This document shows, one piece after another, positions 25,042 through 37,200 of a DNA stretch of 64,000 nt; within the stretch, counting starts at the first letter, position 1, and the number at the start of each line of letters is the position of its first letter. Below the pieces are notes generated by a model, which was not told the DNA's origin, made no database searches, and worked only from the letters and a program-made list of their open reading frames with translations. Source of the stretch: Psilocybe azurescens (taxonomy: Eukaryota; Basidiomycota; Agaricomycetes; Agaricales; Agrocybaceae). Position numbers and translations under genes: made by a program. The DNA lies in NCBI GenBank assembly GCA_023853785.1, contig JAJIRX010000779.1, positions 248,001 through 312,000 of the forward strand. The letters are read 5' to 3'.

Positions 25042-27475
25042 ATGAACAACGCAGAAACAGAGAAGGGGGCAATCCCCGTGACTGTCAACGTCGTCCCTGG
25101 GTCCAATAATTCGACGAATCTCCCGACGAGGACCTCATCGATGACTAATGGAGAATCTGACTATGAGTCGGGGAAGGGACGAACAACATTCACAGCTGCC
25201 ACTGTAGACGAGAAAGCCCTAGAAGATGAAGAATGGGAAACTGATCCAGCCAACCCAAGAAATTGGACACCATCAAGGAAGTGGTCAACCATGGCCATCG
25301 TTCGTTGAATCATCTACCACTCGTGTCTTCTTGTAATGACAATTCACCCATCTTTCCAGGTCTCCTTGTACACTTTCATACCTCCTCTAGCGAGTTCAAT
25401 GATGTCGCCAGGTCTTCCAGAGGTTGCAGAACGATTCAACATTCACAGTTCGACAATTGTTGCATTGACTCTGACTATCTTCCTTCTCTCCTTTGCCATC
25501 GGAGTATGTATCTTCATGTATCTTTTCCGCTTGCCTCAATACAACTTGGTGTAAATAGCCTCTTTTTCTGGCGCCCTTGTCAGAAATGTACGGACGGACA
25601 TGGGTGAGTTCATAAATTGCATCTATTCGTTTGGAAGAGTGGAGATTGATTCAGCACGCTGATAGATTCTTCATATCGGTAACATATTCAATATCGGATT
25701 CAACCTTGGTTGTGCCTTTGCACCTAGCACCGCGACTCTCATCGTATTTCGATTTCTATGTATGTATTACAGATCATTGAAGATAATTATAGTTCGCTAA
25801 TCAACTGAGTGATCTTTAGCAGGATTTTCGGGCAGTGCACCTATCGCCGTTGGTGGCGGATCCGTCAGTGACCTTTTCAATGCACAGGATCGAGCCAAAG
25901 CCATGGCACTGTATAATCTAGGACCCCTACTTGGTGGGCTTCTCCAGTGTCTAAACCCCCAATACTCTAACTCAGTTTCTGGTGCCCTAGGTCCTGCCAT
26001 TGGTCCTGTCGCAGGAGGCTTCATAACTCAATCGATAGGTGTCAAATGGGTGTTCATTGTCATTGCTAGTGTGTTTCCTTCAGTCATATTTTATCTCAGC
26101 GCTTTTAAGCCATCGGTATTCTTTTCATTTCTAGTCACAAGCGGTGTGGGCAGCGTTATTGCTATTCCTTTTCTCCGAGAGACCTACGCTCCAATCCTAC
26201 GATTTCGTCAAGCGAACCGCGACGGTGACGCAGAGAAGGCTGCCAGAGCACATCCTGCTCTCATCCAAGCTCAAGGAAGTCTACTCAGCATTATCTGGAT
26301 CAGTCTGACGCGGCCTTTGGAAATGTTGTTCAGAAGCTTTATCTGCTTTATCCTGAGTTTGTACATGGCTTTGTAAGTCTACCTGTTTTTGAGGGTTTCT
26401 CGGGCTAAACGATTCTTGCTTCCACGCAGTAACTACGGTCCGTAGAAGCAGCGATTTGCTCGAAGTATCGCTAACAATTGCTCTGGTTATACAGGGATTT
26501 ATTACCTCATGTTTTCCACATTTCCTGGTGAGTTTAATACTTGCCTTATCCAGCTCGGTAAAATCTCAACGCCATAATTACAGCTCTTTTTAGCAATACT
26601 TATGGCTTTGGACCGGGTATTGGCGGTCTCGCATACCTTGGATTGGGTTTCGGATTTGTGTTCTCAACCCTTTTAGGGGCAAAATGGGGTGATGCGCTGT
26701 ACAAATATGTAAGAACTGACGATTCCTCCGAGCAGGATCACCCACTAATACCTTTCCTGGTCAGCTCGCTGCAAAAAACAACGGAAAAGCCAAACCTGAG
26801 ATGCGTCTCCCATTTATGCTTGTTGGGTCGATCATGGCGCCAATTGGCCTGTTGTAAGTATAAGATTTTCCGGTGATACTTACCTTTACGTAACTAAACA
26901 GAATGTTAGCTGGTACGGGTGGTCAGCTCAGGCAAAGGTCCATTGGATAATGCCTATTATCGGGACCTCCATATTTTCATTTGGTGAGCTTGTTTGATGG
27001 TCACTACACAAGACAGGATTTTGAACTGCAATCTCCAGCTTTGATGACGACTTTGTATGTCCAGCGACGAATGATGCAAACTGCTGTCTAATGGAAATTT
27101 TAGCCTTCCTATAACTCTTTACCTTGTGGACTCCTTTAAATATGCAGCAAGCGCACTTGCTGCCGCTGCGGTGGGTTTCAGTCTTGTACTTACAACTCTG
27201 TAAATGTTGAGCGTGTCCCGCTTGTTCACAGGTGTTCCGATCTATGCTCGGATTTGCATTCCCATTATTCGGTAAACAGATGTATGATGCATTGGGATCG
27301 GGAGGCGGAAATTCTGTACGTATCTGTTTGGGTAATTCTGTATACCTTTTCGCTTACCGATCCTACTCCTGCTTAGCTGCTGGCGGGCGTGGCAATTGTC
27401 CTGGGTGTCCCATTCCCTATCTGGATATACTACAGAGGGGAAGAAATGCGCGCTAGGAACCCGTTGACGAAATAG
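25042..27475 (+). CDS. MFS transporter, DHA1 drug/polyamine antiporter type, intact
   Basis: This is a plasma-membrane proton antiporter of the major facilitator superfamily. The N-terminal cytoplasmic tail of about 90 residues ends ETDPANPRNWTPSRKW, the hallmark lead-in of DHA1-type fungal drug and polyamine exporters. Exon 1 is 25042-25299 and exon 2 starts at 25360 (VSLYTFIPPLASSMMSPGLP). Later motifs include LAPLSEMYGRTW (loop 2-3 signature), NIGFNLGCAFAPSTATLIVF, LLGPAIGPVAGGFITQSIGV (helix 5 antiporter motif) and IPFLRETYAPILRFR, with twelve predicted helices. The C-terminus is YYRGEEMRARNPLTK and a TAG at 27473. About fourteen introns all splice in frame without any break. Substrates cannot be assigned from sequence. 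The relic just upstream and the transporter at 56231-58597 are its close relatives. Confidence 0.92.
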
Positions 27476-28692
27476 TAATTGTACCTCTTTTCTTGATAAT
27501 CGACTGATTGGATTCCGATGAATAGATTTTGCAAATAGGATGTACTGTAATATTTCACATCTAATCTACGATAAGCATTCCAAAATATACGATATACAGA
27601 CGCATGCTGTTCGAATGTGCGGACGTTCGATGAAAGCACACAATTCCTTCAGTAGATCATCGTAAAAGATGAGTGGACCGAGAAGGAGCCAGAATCTCTA
27701 TTCAATTCCACCTAGAACCACTTGTCTCTTTTGTGGAGGAGTTTTTAGGAAGTGGCTTTAGTAGCCTGAACTACCATTCGAGTCAAGTTTACTTTTGGGA
27801 ACGCCGGCTCTGTTATGTTGTGAGTCGAAAGACATACTATAACCATGACATATTCCTGATGCACACCTATAAAGCCTCTACCACACGGGCTTCAATGATC
27901 ATTTCTCGAGCTGCTGTTGAACTGGACACCGGAGATATCCTGTTGCTACTCAATCCAGTCGCGTACGTGTTCGGTATTTGTCCTTGAACGTCGGATCTAT
28001 TACTTAAGTAATCCATTCTGCGTTAAGAGTACACAGTTCGTATCTTGCTCCTCTAACAAAGCACCACTTGAAGTTTGTAGTCTCTAAAGCCTGAGGCTTG
28101 AAGGCGTGCACCGTGCCGCAACCTTTTTCAGTCCGTCAAATATCTGCATGCATTTGACTTTCAACTTCTTTATCCAAAATGATACGCATAATTTCATTTT
28201 CAAATTCATGCGGAGTGTACTGTCAAAAGTCAAATCTACGACAATTCATTCAAGTTGACGTTTAGGAATCCGAATCTATTTGGTATTTGACAATTATCAT
28301 CCTCCAGGCTCCACTTTGTCTTGGCAATTCAGAATCTAACATAAGTCCAGTTAAGCTGTCATGTTTTCTTCGGAGATAATGTCATCATCTGCCTTTTGAA
28401 AAGACGAATGTGTGCAGTGTCAAGATTCCAGGCAATGCTTTCACTTGGCGCCAGTTATTATTTCTCTAAATTGACGTAAGTTAGTCTTCCTGGTGATATA
28501 CGTCTGACATGGTAAACATCTGCGCATTTCATTTTCCGAGCCGTACAGTCAGGGAAATGGATCAATGAAATGGAGAGGCAATAGATTCGTATCGTCGCAT
28601 CGACCCTAGACGAAGCCTCGAAGTATATAAGCTGGTCAACGGCGGCGGCTACACTGACATCCAAGCTTTCTATTATCCTGCGACACTTCAAG
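27476..28692. other. Intergenic, promoter side of the small secreted protein
   Basis: No gene is supported. A 104-codon open frame at 27673-27987 shows no family, no signal peptide and no intron pattern, so it is not called. Confidence 0.5.
28624..28630 (+). promoter_or_regulatory. TATA box of the small secreted protein gene
   Basis: TATATAA lies 63 bases before the start codon, giving a short leader. This fits a strongly or inducibly expressed fungal gene. Confidence 0.6.
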
Positions 28693-29488
28693 ATGCTCAG
28701 AATCACTCTACCTCTTCTTTTGGCCGTATTTCTTGCTACCTCCGTTCATAGTCAGACGATCCCAGTCGGAGGACTCTGTAAGTCACCTCTGCATCCGCAT
28801 AGCAAACCATTTGAGCTGATCATAAGATCCAACAGGTGCGGGTATCGCTGGACCGCTTCCAGTAAGTCATTTCGACGATGTTAATAAAAACTTGCTCACA
28901 TAAGTAATATAGTATCCTTGTAGGCATATATTCTCACATTCCAGTGTCTTAATCATAGACATTCGATCCTCAATACCACATTGCAGGCGTTTATGGGAGT
29001 AAATGCTGCGCAGTCGGACCCGACAGATCTTTGTAAGGCTGGCCTACCTGAAGGAGATACACTCAGTTAAACACCCACCGAATAGATGTGCCGCAGTTTC
29101 TACATGCCCCAGTCAATTTATCCCTGTGGGCGGACTATGTACGTTTGTCGATGTCTCTGTATTACTTTAGAGCGTAGCAAGCATTAAACTCAAAATTTTT
29201 CAATCAGGCTCTGGGATTGCTGGACCCAGTCCTGTATGTTTTGTCAACTCTTATGTTGTCTTAAAATCATGCTAACATAATTCTCACAGTACCCATGTAT
29301 TTACCACGGGCGCTTATTAGAACACGGAGAAAAGACTGACTAATATTCTATCTGCAGGTATCCCAGGCACAACTTGCTGCAACCTAGGCCCTGACAATTC
29401 CCAGTCAGTCTCATTTTCTTATACGGAAGGATCCTATCATCTAACTTTGACACCTGAACGATATTATAGGTGCCGGGCTAAGTGTTGA
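28693..29488 (+). CDS. Small secreted protein with two tandem six-cysteine (knottin-like) units
   Basis: The spliced product is 104 residues. Residues 1-20 (MLRITLPLLLAVFLATSVHS) form a clear signal peptide, and the mature protein would start QTIPVGGLC. Two units follow: Cys 29, 40, 46, 47, 56, 62 and Cys 73, 84, 90, 91, 100, 104. The spacing is C-x10-C-x5-CC-x8-C-x5-C in the first and x10, x5, x8, x3 in the second. Each unit contains IPVGGLC, GIAGP.PYPC, CC and GPD.S. The C-C-CC-C-C order is that of inhibitor-cystine-knot folds, so a disulfide-stabilised extracellular protein is likely. Exon 1 is 28693-28777, and about seven short introns follow, at equivalent phases in both units. The role is unknown; an effector-like, defensive or cell-wall role is possible. 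There is no frame break, and the stop is TGA 29486-29488. Confidence 0.82.
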
Positions 29489-30411
29489 GCGTTAAATGTG
29501 GAGTACTGTGAGACGAAACCCTGATTTTGGGCGGATTTATCTATAGGTTCCTACCAATTCGTAATAGTTTGTTCAAACAAACAGTTTACTGGGTCCGTTC
29601 CCGTTGCAATAAATAGTTAAAATCTCTCCCGAGCAACTACGCCTTGGGCTTTATTGGCATGAGAGTGATGTGGTCATGCTAACTCTTGTGGAAATTGAAA
29701 GTTTAGTTAAGGCTCTTCTAAAATGCTACAACTCTGCTGCAGTGAGAACGAGAATCTCGTGTGGCAGTGATGAACTGCAAAGACAGGCACAATGCGGACT
29801 TAATATGTGAGGATGTGAGAATCCCACGATTTTGCAACCCATCACGACTCGGATTCACTGTCGAAGTTCGTGCGCTGCTCTCAGTAAGCCTGACTTTGAT
29901 GTCAATGTTACAAATGACAAATGATGAGTTGAGGTCACTGAGGGCAAACGATGGGATTTCTGGATGAAACGGGCCGGAGGGTTTCTGATGCGGGGCATTA
30001 TCCATCCTAGATCTCAGAGCGCGTAGCTTGACTTCTGGAATAGGCATGGGGATATTTGGGGCTTATAAAACGGGCACAGAATCCAATCTTCGCCTATCCA
30101 CAACCCATCCACAAAGCCTGACTCAAAGCCTTTGCCCACCCACTAAGGAGAACTCAAATTCACAATTTCGTCTCTAGGAAAAGTCTGTGAAAGCCGGGCG
30201 TCACCAGGCTCACTGAGAGTCACGCGGAGAATGACAGGACCACGATATATCGATAGAACGACTGACTGGCTACAGGTGTGTACGGTGCATAAGGTCTGAT
30301 GATGTAAGAGAGAAGTCGGTGTCGAAGGGATCGCGGTCACGTGTACGTAAATGTAGTAGATAAGATAATATAGAAAGGGGCTGTGGTAAGACTGGGGCGC
30401 CAGGCTTACAG
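29489..30411. other. Intergenic with a lone TATA box
   Basis: About 920 bases carry no coding frame that I can support. TATAAAA at 30064-30070 would suit the start of the peptidase pseudogene downstream, but I could not recognise its first exon in between. Confidence 0.45.
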
Positions 30412-31370
30412 CCTGCAAGACCTGGTACAAGGTCATTGGCGATCTTAATTCTAGGGTTACCCCCTCGTATCTTTGCACGGCGGTCCTGGTGTCAGCTCCG
30501 AATACATGGAGATCCTGGTTAACATCACCAAGAAGCACAGCAACTCAATTGTCGGACTCTACGACCAGATCGGTATAGGCCTTTCGACTCATCTTCCTGA
30601 AACAATGGGTGAGATTTCATCCTGGACAGACCAGTACTTCCTCGACGAGCTGAACAACTTACTTTTTAAACTTGACATTCAAGATAACTATGTCCTCTTT
30701 GGACACTCTTGGGACGTATGCTCGCCTCGCGGCACGCTACTACATAACCAACCGGGTTGAATCATCTCGTTCTGATGTCGATCCCTGCTGACATACAGTT
30801 GTGGATTGCGTCGCAGAAATTTTTGAGAACCACGTTGTCACAGGACGTCCAAGATATATTAGACAAGCATGAAAAGGAAGCCACTACCGACTACGCAGAG
30901 TAAAAACAAGTTGTCGTGGTTTCCTATTTACTCTACTTATGTACGCAGAATCCCATGCCTGCTGCAATCCTGGAAAGGATTGCATGTGTCGAGAAAGATC
31001 CAACAAAATACTTGACAATGTACGTCTTTTCCTACCAAATGTCCATACCTTGATATCCTAATTATACTATAGGAATAGTCCCTCAGAGTTCCATATTATC
31101 GGTCCGCTCAAAGACTGAACGGTCGTTACTGATGCCCACAAAATTACTGTGCCAACACTCCTAACAAACAGCAAGGCAGATGAAGCCATTGACAGCGTTG
31201 TCCTCCCATTCTTCAAGGAAATATAGTGAAATGGGTTACATTCGCCGTTCGTATATTTATAACCTGTCACTTTATTCCTATAAAACTCACATTTGACTGG
31301 CCATATGAATCTAGCCATATGGCCCATTACGAGGAAAGGGAGAGAATCATGGAATTTTTCGTAATTTCTG
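30412..31370 (+). pseudogene. Prolyl aminopeptidase / amino-acid amidase-like alpha/beta hydrolase (S33), dead copy
   Basis: Readable blocks in order are CKTWYKVIGDLNS, PLVSLHGGPGVSSEYMEIL (oxyanion HGGPG motif), YDQIGIGLSTHL, WTDQYFLDELNNLL, YVLFGHSWG (nucleophile Ser), QDVQDILDKHEKEATTDYAE, NPMPAAILERIACVEKDPTK, SPSEFHIIGPLKD, KADEAID and SSHMAHYEERERIMEFF, which carries the catalytic His. This is the S33 proline-iminopeptidase layout, enzymes that release N-terminal residues or hydrolyse amino-acid amides. Three in-frame stops are visible: TAA 30745-30747, TAA 30901-30903 (where Tyr is expected) and TGA 31116-31118 (where Trp is expected). Frame changes occur in the C5 run at 30460-30464 and after GHSW. 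The substitution stops make this a genuine pseudogene rather than an assembly artefact. The first exon was not recognised. Confidence 0.82.
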
Positions 31371-32026
31371 ACGCAGTAGAAGCACAGCTTCTACTGAGAT
31401 TGGGGAGAATGAGGGGAATGTACACACAAGAAATTTGCACATCTACCACTGATCTAATGGTATTCACATTGTGTTTGATAAACATTGATGTCTAGCAATT
31501 CGATATGGCACAAAGAGGCTGGCCCTATACAGTCTCGCTTTGGCGCCAAACTGAACATCTGCGACATGTGATGTGGGGGTTTGGCGCGCATGAGGACATA
31601 GTAGTGACGGTCAGATGGATCATCCCAGTTGAAGTCGCTCACTGCTTGGTGCCCACGTCGATAGAAATTCGGTACGCACGAGGACGTAATGATTTCAGAT
31701 GGATTTAGGCGGATGGGAATCTGGACTTGAAACTTAACAGGAATTTCCGATATGCCATTGACATGCACGCGTGCCGCACTGCTGCTTGAATTCCTTCTTG
31801 CAATTAGGTTCCTTGTCTGTTGAGCTAGATTTTCACTTCACAATTTTCATTGTCTAGGAGCTAGAGCGATGTATTTGCATATATAATAAGTAGAGATTAC
31901 CACTATTGCACAACGCAACTTTAATTGACTCGTAGGCCTATTACTAGTATTGGTAGATTGTATTGGTACAAGATTAGTATCATGTTTCGGCAGCTGACAA
32001 AAGTGACAGTTGGAGTCATGCTTAGT
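31371..32026. other. Intergenic, AT-rich toward the fold-back element
   Basis: No gene was seen. Short frames on both strands have no family similarity. Confidence 0.5.
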
Positions 32027-32288
32027 CATCAGCAAATCTGGGAAATTCTCATTTAGCATTATTATTTGGACCTAGCAAGAAATAGCAATATATTGCAATA
32101 CAAGATCATTGTAATATTATAAACCTCAGAGATTAAAATTGTTAAGCTATTATAAGACAATACAAGCAAATATATTATGAGGTCATAATATTGTAACAAT
32201 CTCATAAACATTTGAATTGCTATATATTGCTATTTCTTGCTAGGTCCAAACAATAATGCTAAATGAGAATTTCCCAGATTTGCTGATG
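32027..32288. repeat. 262-base fold-back element (MITE-like inverted repeat)
   Basis: The left arm 32027-32093 and right arm 32222-32288 are reverse complements over 67 bases with one mismatch (ATTATT versus ATTGTT context). The 128-base AT-rich spacer is itself partly self-complementary (ATTGTAATATTATAAACCTC against GAGGTCATAATATTGTAACAAT). Transcribed, it would fold into one long hairpin. There is no coding capacity. I see no clear target-site duplication at CATCAGCA...TGCTGATG, so the mobile-element label is an inference. It lies about 340 bases upstream of OYE copy B. Confidence 0.75.
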
Positions 32289-32543
32289 CCGTTGGCGATT
32301 TACGCCCACACTGTACACAGTCGTGATCTATGCGTGATATAATTTGAGTAAGCATCACTATTTTCATACTGTCAAGTCTTGTTTCCACTGTTGAAGGTCG
32401 GTAGAGTCCATCCGTGTCAATGACTCCGATACTGCTGATTACAAACACCAACCGCGCTTAAGACTAGGTCTGCATTCATTCCATAAGGATATGGAATTGA
32501 CATTTAAGGGTTGACTACGGTTCCGACTACAATATCATGCACC

Positions 32544-32550
32544 TATAAAA
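32544..32550 (+). promoter_or_regulatory. TATA box of OYE copy B
   Basis: TATAAAA lies 77 bases upstream of the start codon at 32627. Confidence 0.6.
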
Positions 32551-32626
32551 CGACCTGCCGTTCAGAACAACGAAGCAATAGCACCCCACCTTCGAGACTC
32601 CAGAACAGTCAAATAGATCTGTCATC

Positions 32627-34239
32627 ATGTCAGCCAAAAACCTCTTCAAACCTCTTCAAATAGGAAGTCTCAGCTTGAAGAACCGCATTGGGATGTCTGC
32701 TATCACGAGGAACCGTGCCGAGGGCACATATCCTACTGAACTTATGAAGGAGTATTATGTACAGCGCGCGGTTGGTGGTGCTGGCCTAATAATTTCAGAA
32801 GGCATACTGATATGTCGTCAAGGGTAAGTACAATTACTTTACTCGCCGCATCTTGTATGTTTCATGAATTCTCGTTTTATTTTTATTCAGATCCCCATGG
32901 CCCAATGCTCCTGGACTCTGGGACGAGAAACATGTCGCTGGCTGGAGAATTATTACGGATGCTGTTCACAATGCAGGCGGTAAAATATACGCCCAGGTTC
33001 GTTCACGTTTGGGGTCATTGTTCTGCTAGATCTAATCCGAACTTCGATTTTCAGCTTTGGCATAGTATGTGTTTTGGAAAGTTTCCAGGTCAGATTGATT
33101 GAACGTTTGTTTAGCCGGACGACTTTCTCATCCAGACGCCCCAGAGCAGAAGCTCGCGGGAGAGGTGCGTCCTTTATTGAGATGTCAATTTCAGATACAA
33201 TACCCATGATTGGAATATAATACACAGCCTGTATATGCACCCTCTGCGATAGCCGCTCGAGGTGGTAAATTTCGTCAACTGCCAGGAGAACCTGGTTTTG
33301 TTACCGTACGTCTATCCAAGAGCCTACGGAACAAAAAATTCTGACGCTTTTTGTTAAGCCTACAGCAATAGACGATCCTCGAGTTCTAATCGGGAAATAT
33401 ATACATGCCGCCATCAATGCCAAAAAGCAGGCTTCGATGGTGTTGAACGTATGTTTAAAGCCAGACACTCTTCGGTCTCTTCTATATGGCTGACAATTTA
33501 CCTATTAGTGATGGCTTCTAGTGGAGTGCTGCCACATCAATTCCTTGATTATAATAGCAACCAGCGCACTGACGAATGGGGAGGCAGCATTGAGAACCGT
33601 GCCAGATTCGGCCTCGAGTTGTTGAAGGCATTGAAAGCCGTCTACGGTCCCGATGTAGGAGTGAAGCTTAACCCTGCTGCAGGATACAACGATCTAGGGT
33701 GAGTGCATATTGCAAAAAATATATCTCCACCTATCTTTACCAGAAATTTATAGAATGCCATTGCAAGACACACTCAACACTTTCTCCTACTTTATTAGCG
33801 AGGCCGATAAGCTAAACCTTTCGTACATCGCTCTCGTGCGCTACAACCCCGTATGGGATGCCGCATTGAACGGTCAGTTGAACGAAGCACGTATCGTTCT
33901 GTAGCGGAAACATGTCTGACGTAACCTGTGTATTTTCTACGATTAGGGACACTCCGGGGAACCGATCATGACATCCTCGAAGCATATCGTCCCTATATCA
34001 GAAACTCAAAAGTATTCATCAACACAGGTGTTACACCGGAGGAAGGGGAGGAACTTATCTCGGCCGGAAAAATCGACGGCGTTTTCATAGGATTGAATTG
34101 GGCCACCCACCCAGATCTAGCGAAACGTGTGGAGCAGGGAATTGCGTTGAACAATCCTCCTAATGTGCCATTACTCCAAGCTCCTGCCAGTCAAGATGAC
34201 TACGTCAGTGGATATACAGATTATCCTACAGCGGTATAA
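32627..34239 (+). CDS. Old Yellow Enzyme family protein, copy B, active-site residues lost
   Basis: The fold is the same as in copies A and [143 protein letters not shown] and GYTDYPTAV. About nine exons were read. Where active relatives have L-H-x-x-N-G-Y, this copy reads LMASSGVL (about 33508-33535). The His and Asn that bind the substrate oxygen and the Tyr proton donor are therefore replaced by Met, Ser and Val. One base is missing at 33427 (G run), where AKKAGFDGVE is expected. It may be a decaying duplicate or a protein with a changed function. The last exons remain well conserved, which argues that any loss is recent or that selection continues. Confidence 0.85.
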
Positions 34240-37200
34240 CAAGCCATTTTCTGGGATGGTCGTGGAGTGGAATAGAACAGTAACGATGTCAAGGAGCAAA
34301 GTGACTTAGATAAAAGCCCCAAAATTATTTATACCACTTTCCCAAGTTAATATCTGCCTTGAAAATCAATTTTGGGGTTTCGTATGGTGTCCTTGACAAC
34401 ACCAGTTCGTCAATGTTGGAGCAACGCTGGGAGCGTAAAGGCGCGTGAACCATAAATCGCATCTTGGAAGTTTGGGACTCTTGAATAAAGCATTTGGCGC
34501 CTATTTGTGGTTCGGCATTGTGCGATCATTTCTTCGATTATGAGGCGCGTAGAGTTACCAGGGACTTACAATGAAAGAACACTGACGCCGACCTTCTTCT
34601 ATTCTGCTGTTCACTGTCGTGTAGAATGGGCTTTATTCAGCATCGACATGTGCCGTCATTTCTGTTTTATCCGCCAACCTTCAACAAGGACCGAATCCAT
34701 GTATGGCAAATTGCCATTTATAGTCCACTAGATTTGTGAGCCTCGAGGCAATGCTCCTCAAAGTTCTCTGACTTTCTGTCGCCTTCTACGGGTATAGCTG
34801 CACTCCGCACAGACCCACTCTAACCCATTGTGTGCTGATCATATGGTCAACCCCTGGACTATAAATGGTATGTACCATGCCATGGGGCTTATACAAAGCC
34901 TAATCTTCTTTTGATGTGGCGCACCACCTCGTTGTTATTGTCAGTCTCATAGGAAGCTTTACGATATCCAATGAGAAGAGGTTGTTTCCTGTCATGGGTT
35001 AAGGAACCGTTTAGCTAGAGTGCCATGCTAGTAATACCCTACGAGCAGGTCAGGTAACCTTGACGGCTTCTGAATCGAGTTACTTACAGCAGTCTAATAT
35101 GGCGTGCACATGAGCAAATGACATCACAGAATCTTCTGGAGGCGGCGATTAGGAATAGATACGCAGTCGCAGTCAATTGGCGGTGCCTTTGAAGGCAGAC
35201 CGACGGAACAGGTCGAGAACAGGGTCAGGGCCTGACTTAGATTTATTGCACCATTGCTATTCCCCAAGGGCTAGGGCAGTGCGTGATAGTGTACTCTGTT
35301 TAAGTGTTAGACATTGAGTACAGTATAGATTGCTGGAATGATTCTAATCCACTGTGATGGTGATTGGGCGCATTTGGAGATATCATCCGACATTCTTCAC
35401 CGTATCATTGGCGAGGTTCCGTTGGGGCGGTGTTCAGACACTTCACAATGTCGTGGTGCAGAGGCGGGTGCGGGTGAAATGCGATGCAATGTCACCGGAA
35501 GGGTCATTTTGATCCCCGCTGTCTCAGAGCCGCCATGCACTGATTATGGACGATATATCAAAATTTGATAAGCTACTGTACATAGGCGTCGAAAATCTAC
35601 GCTGGCATTCACGAAATGAAGGAGGGATGAAGGTGGAGACATCGGAAGCGTGAGGCGGGTCCGGTTGGAGCCGGCTCGGCATCTTCTTAGCTACCCACCA
35701 GTTTCCAGTTGCACGGCTCCGCGCTGGCCCACGCTGGCCCACGCGCGATCATTCTTGTTCGATCGTCCGGCGGTGGGTCGGATAGGCGCCCAAAAGCGGC
35801 TCTGCGACAAGTGGGAGGTACATACACGTGTACTCAAATAAGATATTCTGTTAAAGTTTCCGAATGCAAAATTCAAACGGTGAGAAAGTTTCCTTTGATC
35901 CAGGCAAAACATCAGAGGACCGGTCTTTCCGAATTTAACGCTGAGAACTCTAAAGTCAGAGCACATGACGTGTACAATGAAAGCTTCAGGCTCCGCACGA
36001 GAGACCATGGGCATGAGGTATCCATGAGGCGCTATTCGGTAAGCGGTCGGGTAGGGCATATTGCTTTGTTGTCGCTGTTGGAGGGGCTTTTGATTTTGTT
36101 CTGGTTTATTTTTCTACTCCGGGTACCATGCCAGCGGGACAGACATCTACAGACATGGGCAGTGGGCACGACCCTACCCTGTAGGCCGAGGTAGCAGCAT
36201 GGAGTCCAGTGCGGATTCCAGCAACGATCTGTATTCCAATGAAATGTATATGAAGCTGTGGAGATGAAGTTGGGGAGTGAGTGGGTGGACAGAGGATGAA
36301 AAAGCCTTCAAGAAGAACTTGGGAGTGGTGTACTGTGATCGTGATCATGATCACTGACAAGGGCCATGTGCAGGGAGCAGGACATGGGGTACGTATGCAT
36401 CAGCGTTGGCTTGCATGTAGAAGGCTTGCTGCAAGCTCGGGTAACCCTTCGGAGACACGTAGTGGGTGGAATCAAATTAGTGGAAGAACGTTTTGTTGTC
36501 GGATAATTACTTTGACGAGGATTCGTTTCTTTGTTGTCGCTTCTTGTCATACTTATTCTTGCACGTTGAACCTGTTAGATCTGGATGGCAACTGCCCTCA
36601 TGGGAAATTAAGGCTCGCAAATAGTATCACATCGCACTGCGCGATCAGAAAGGGTTCGCTAAGATTGTGCTCGGTGTGAAGTTGCCAGGCTATTGTGCGT
36701 TTGAGAGTATCGTGACGGACGTCAAATACTTTGGTTTTGTTTTGTATTTGGACAGTGTGCTAGTAGTAGGCGTATTAGCGTAAGTCTTCGATGCAATTAA
36801 TCACCAAGTATACCCTCTCCGGAGCCTTCGTAGGTCACCTTCCGTCATCCGTTTCATTGATCAGTGCGTGCGTGTGTGTGTCATAGCATGTATATGTAGT
36901 AACAGCTGTGCAGGTGTCAGTTCTTGATGTCGTTCTTGGATCTAATTCATGATGAAAAGAAGCAGATTGCTTTCTGATATGTCAGACTTGCAGACAAAGT
37001 GAAAGAAACATAAGAGGGTTAAGAGGGTTATTATTGGATATATGACTTGTCAGGAGAGTAGATTTACCGCTGTACTCGCTAGTAAGGTCTGCCATTAACT
37101 AGTGCAGCAGTAGCCAGCAGCGGAGAGCTTCCCTGGTTCTCGGCTTTTGTGCTGGGTGGCGTACTTTTTCGACTATGGGAATTGGGGTTCGTATTAGTCG

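Noticed and set aside
27673..27987. 104-codon open frame
   Set aside because: No recognisable domain, signal peptide or splice context; most likely chance.
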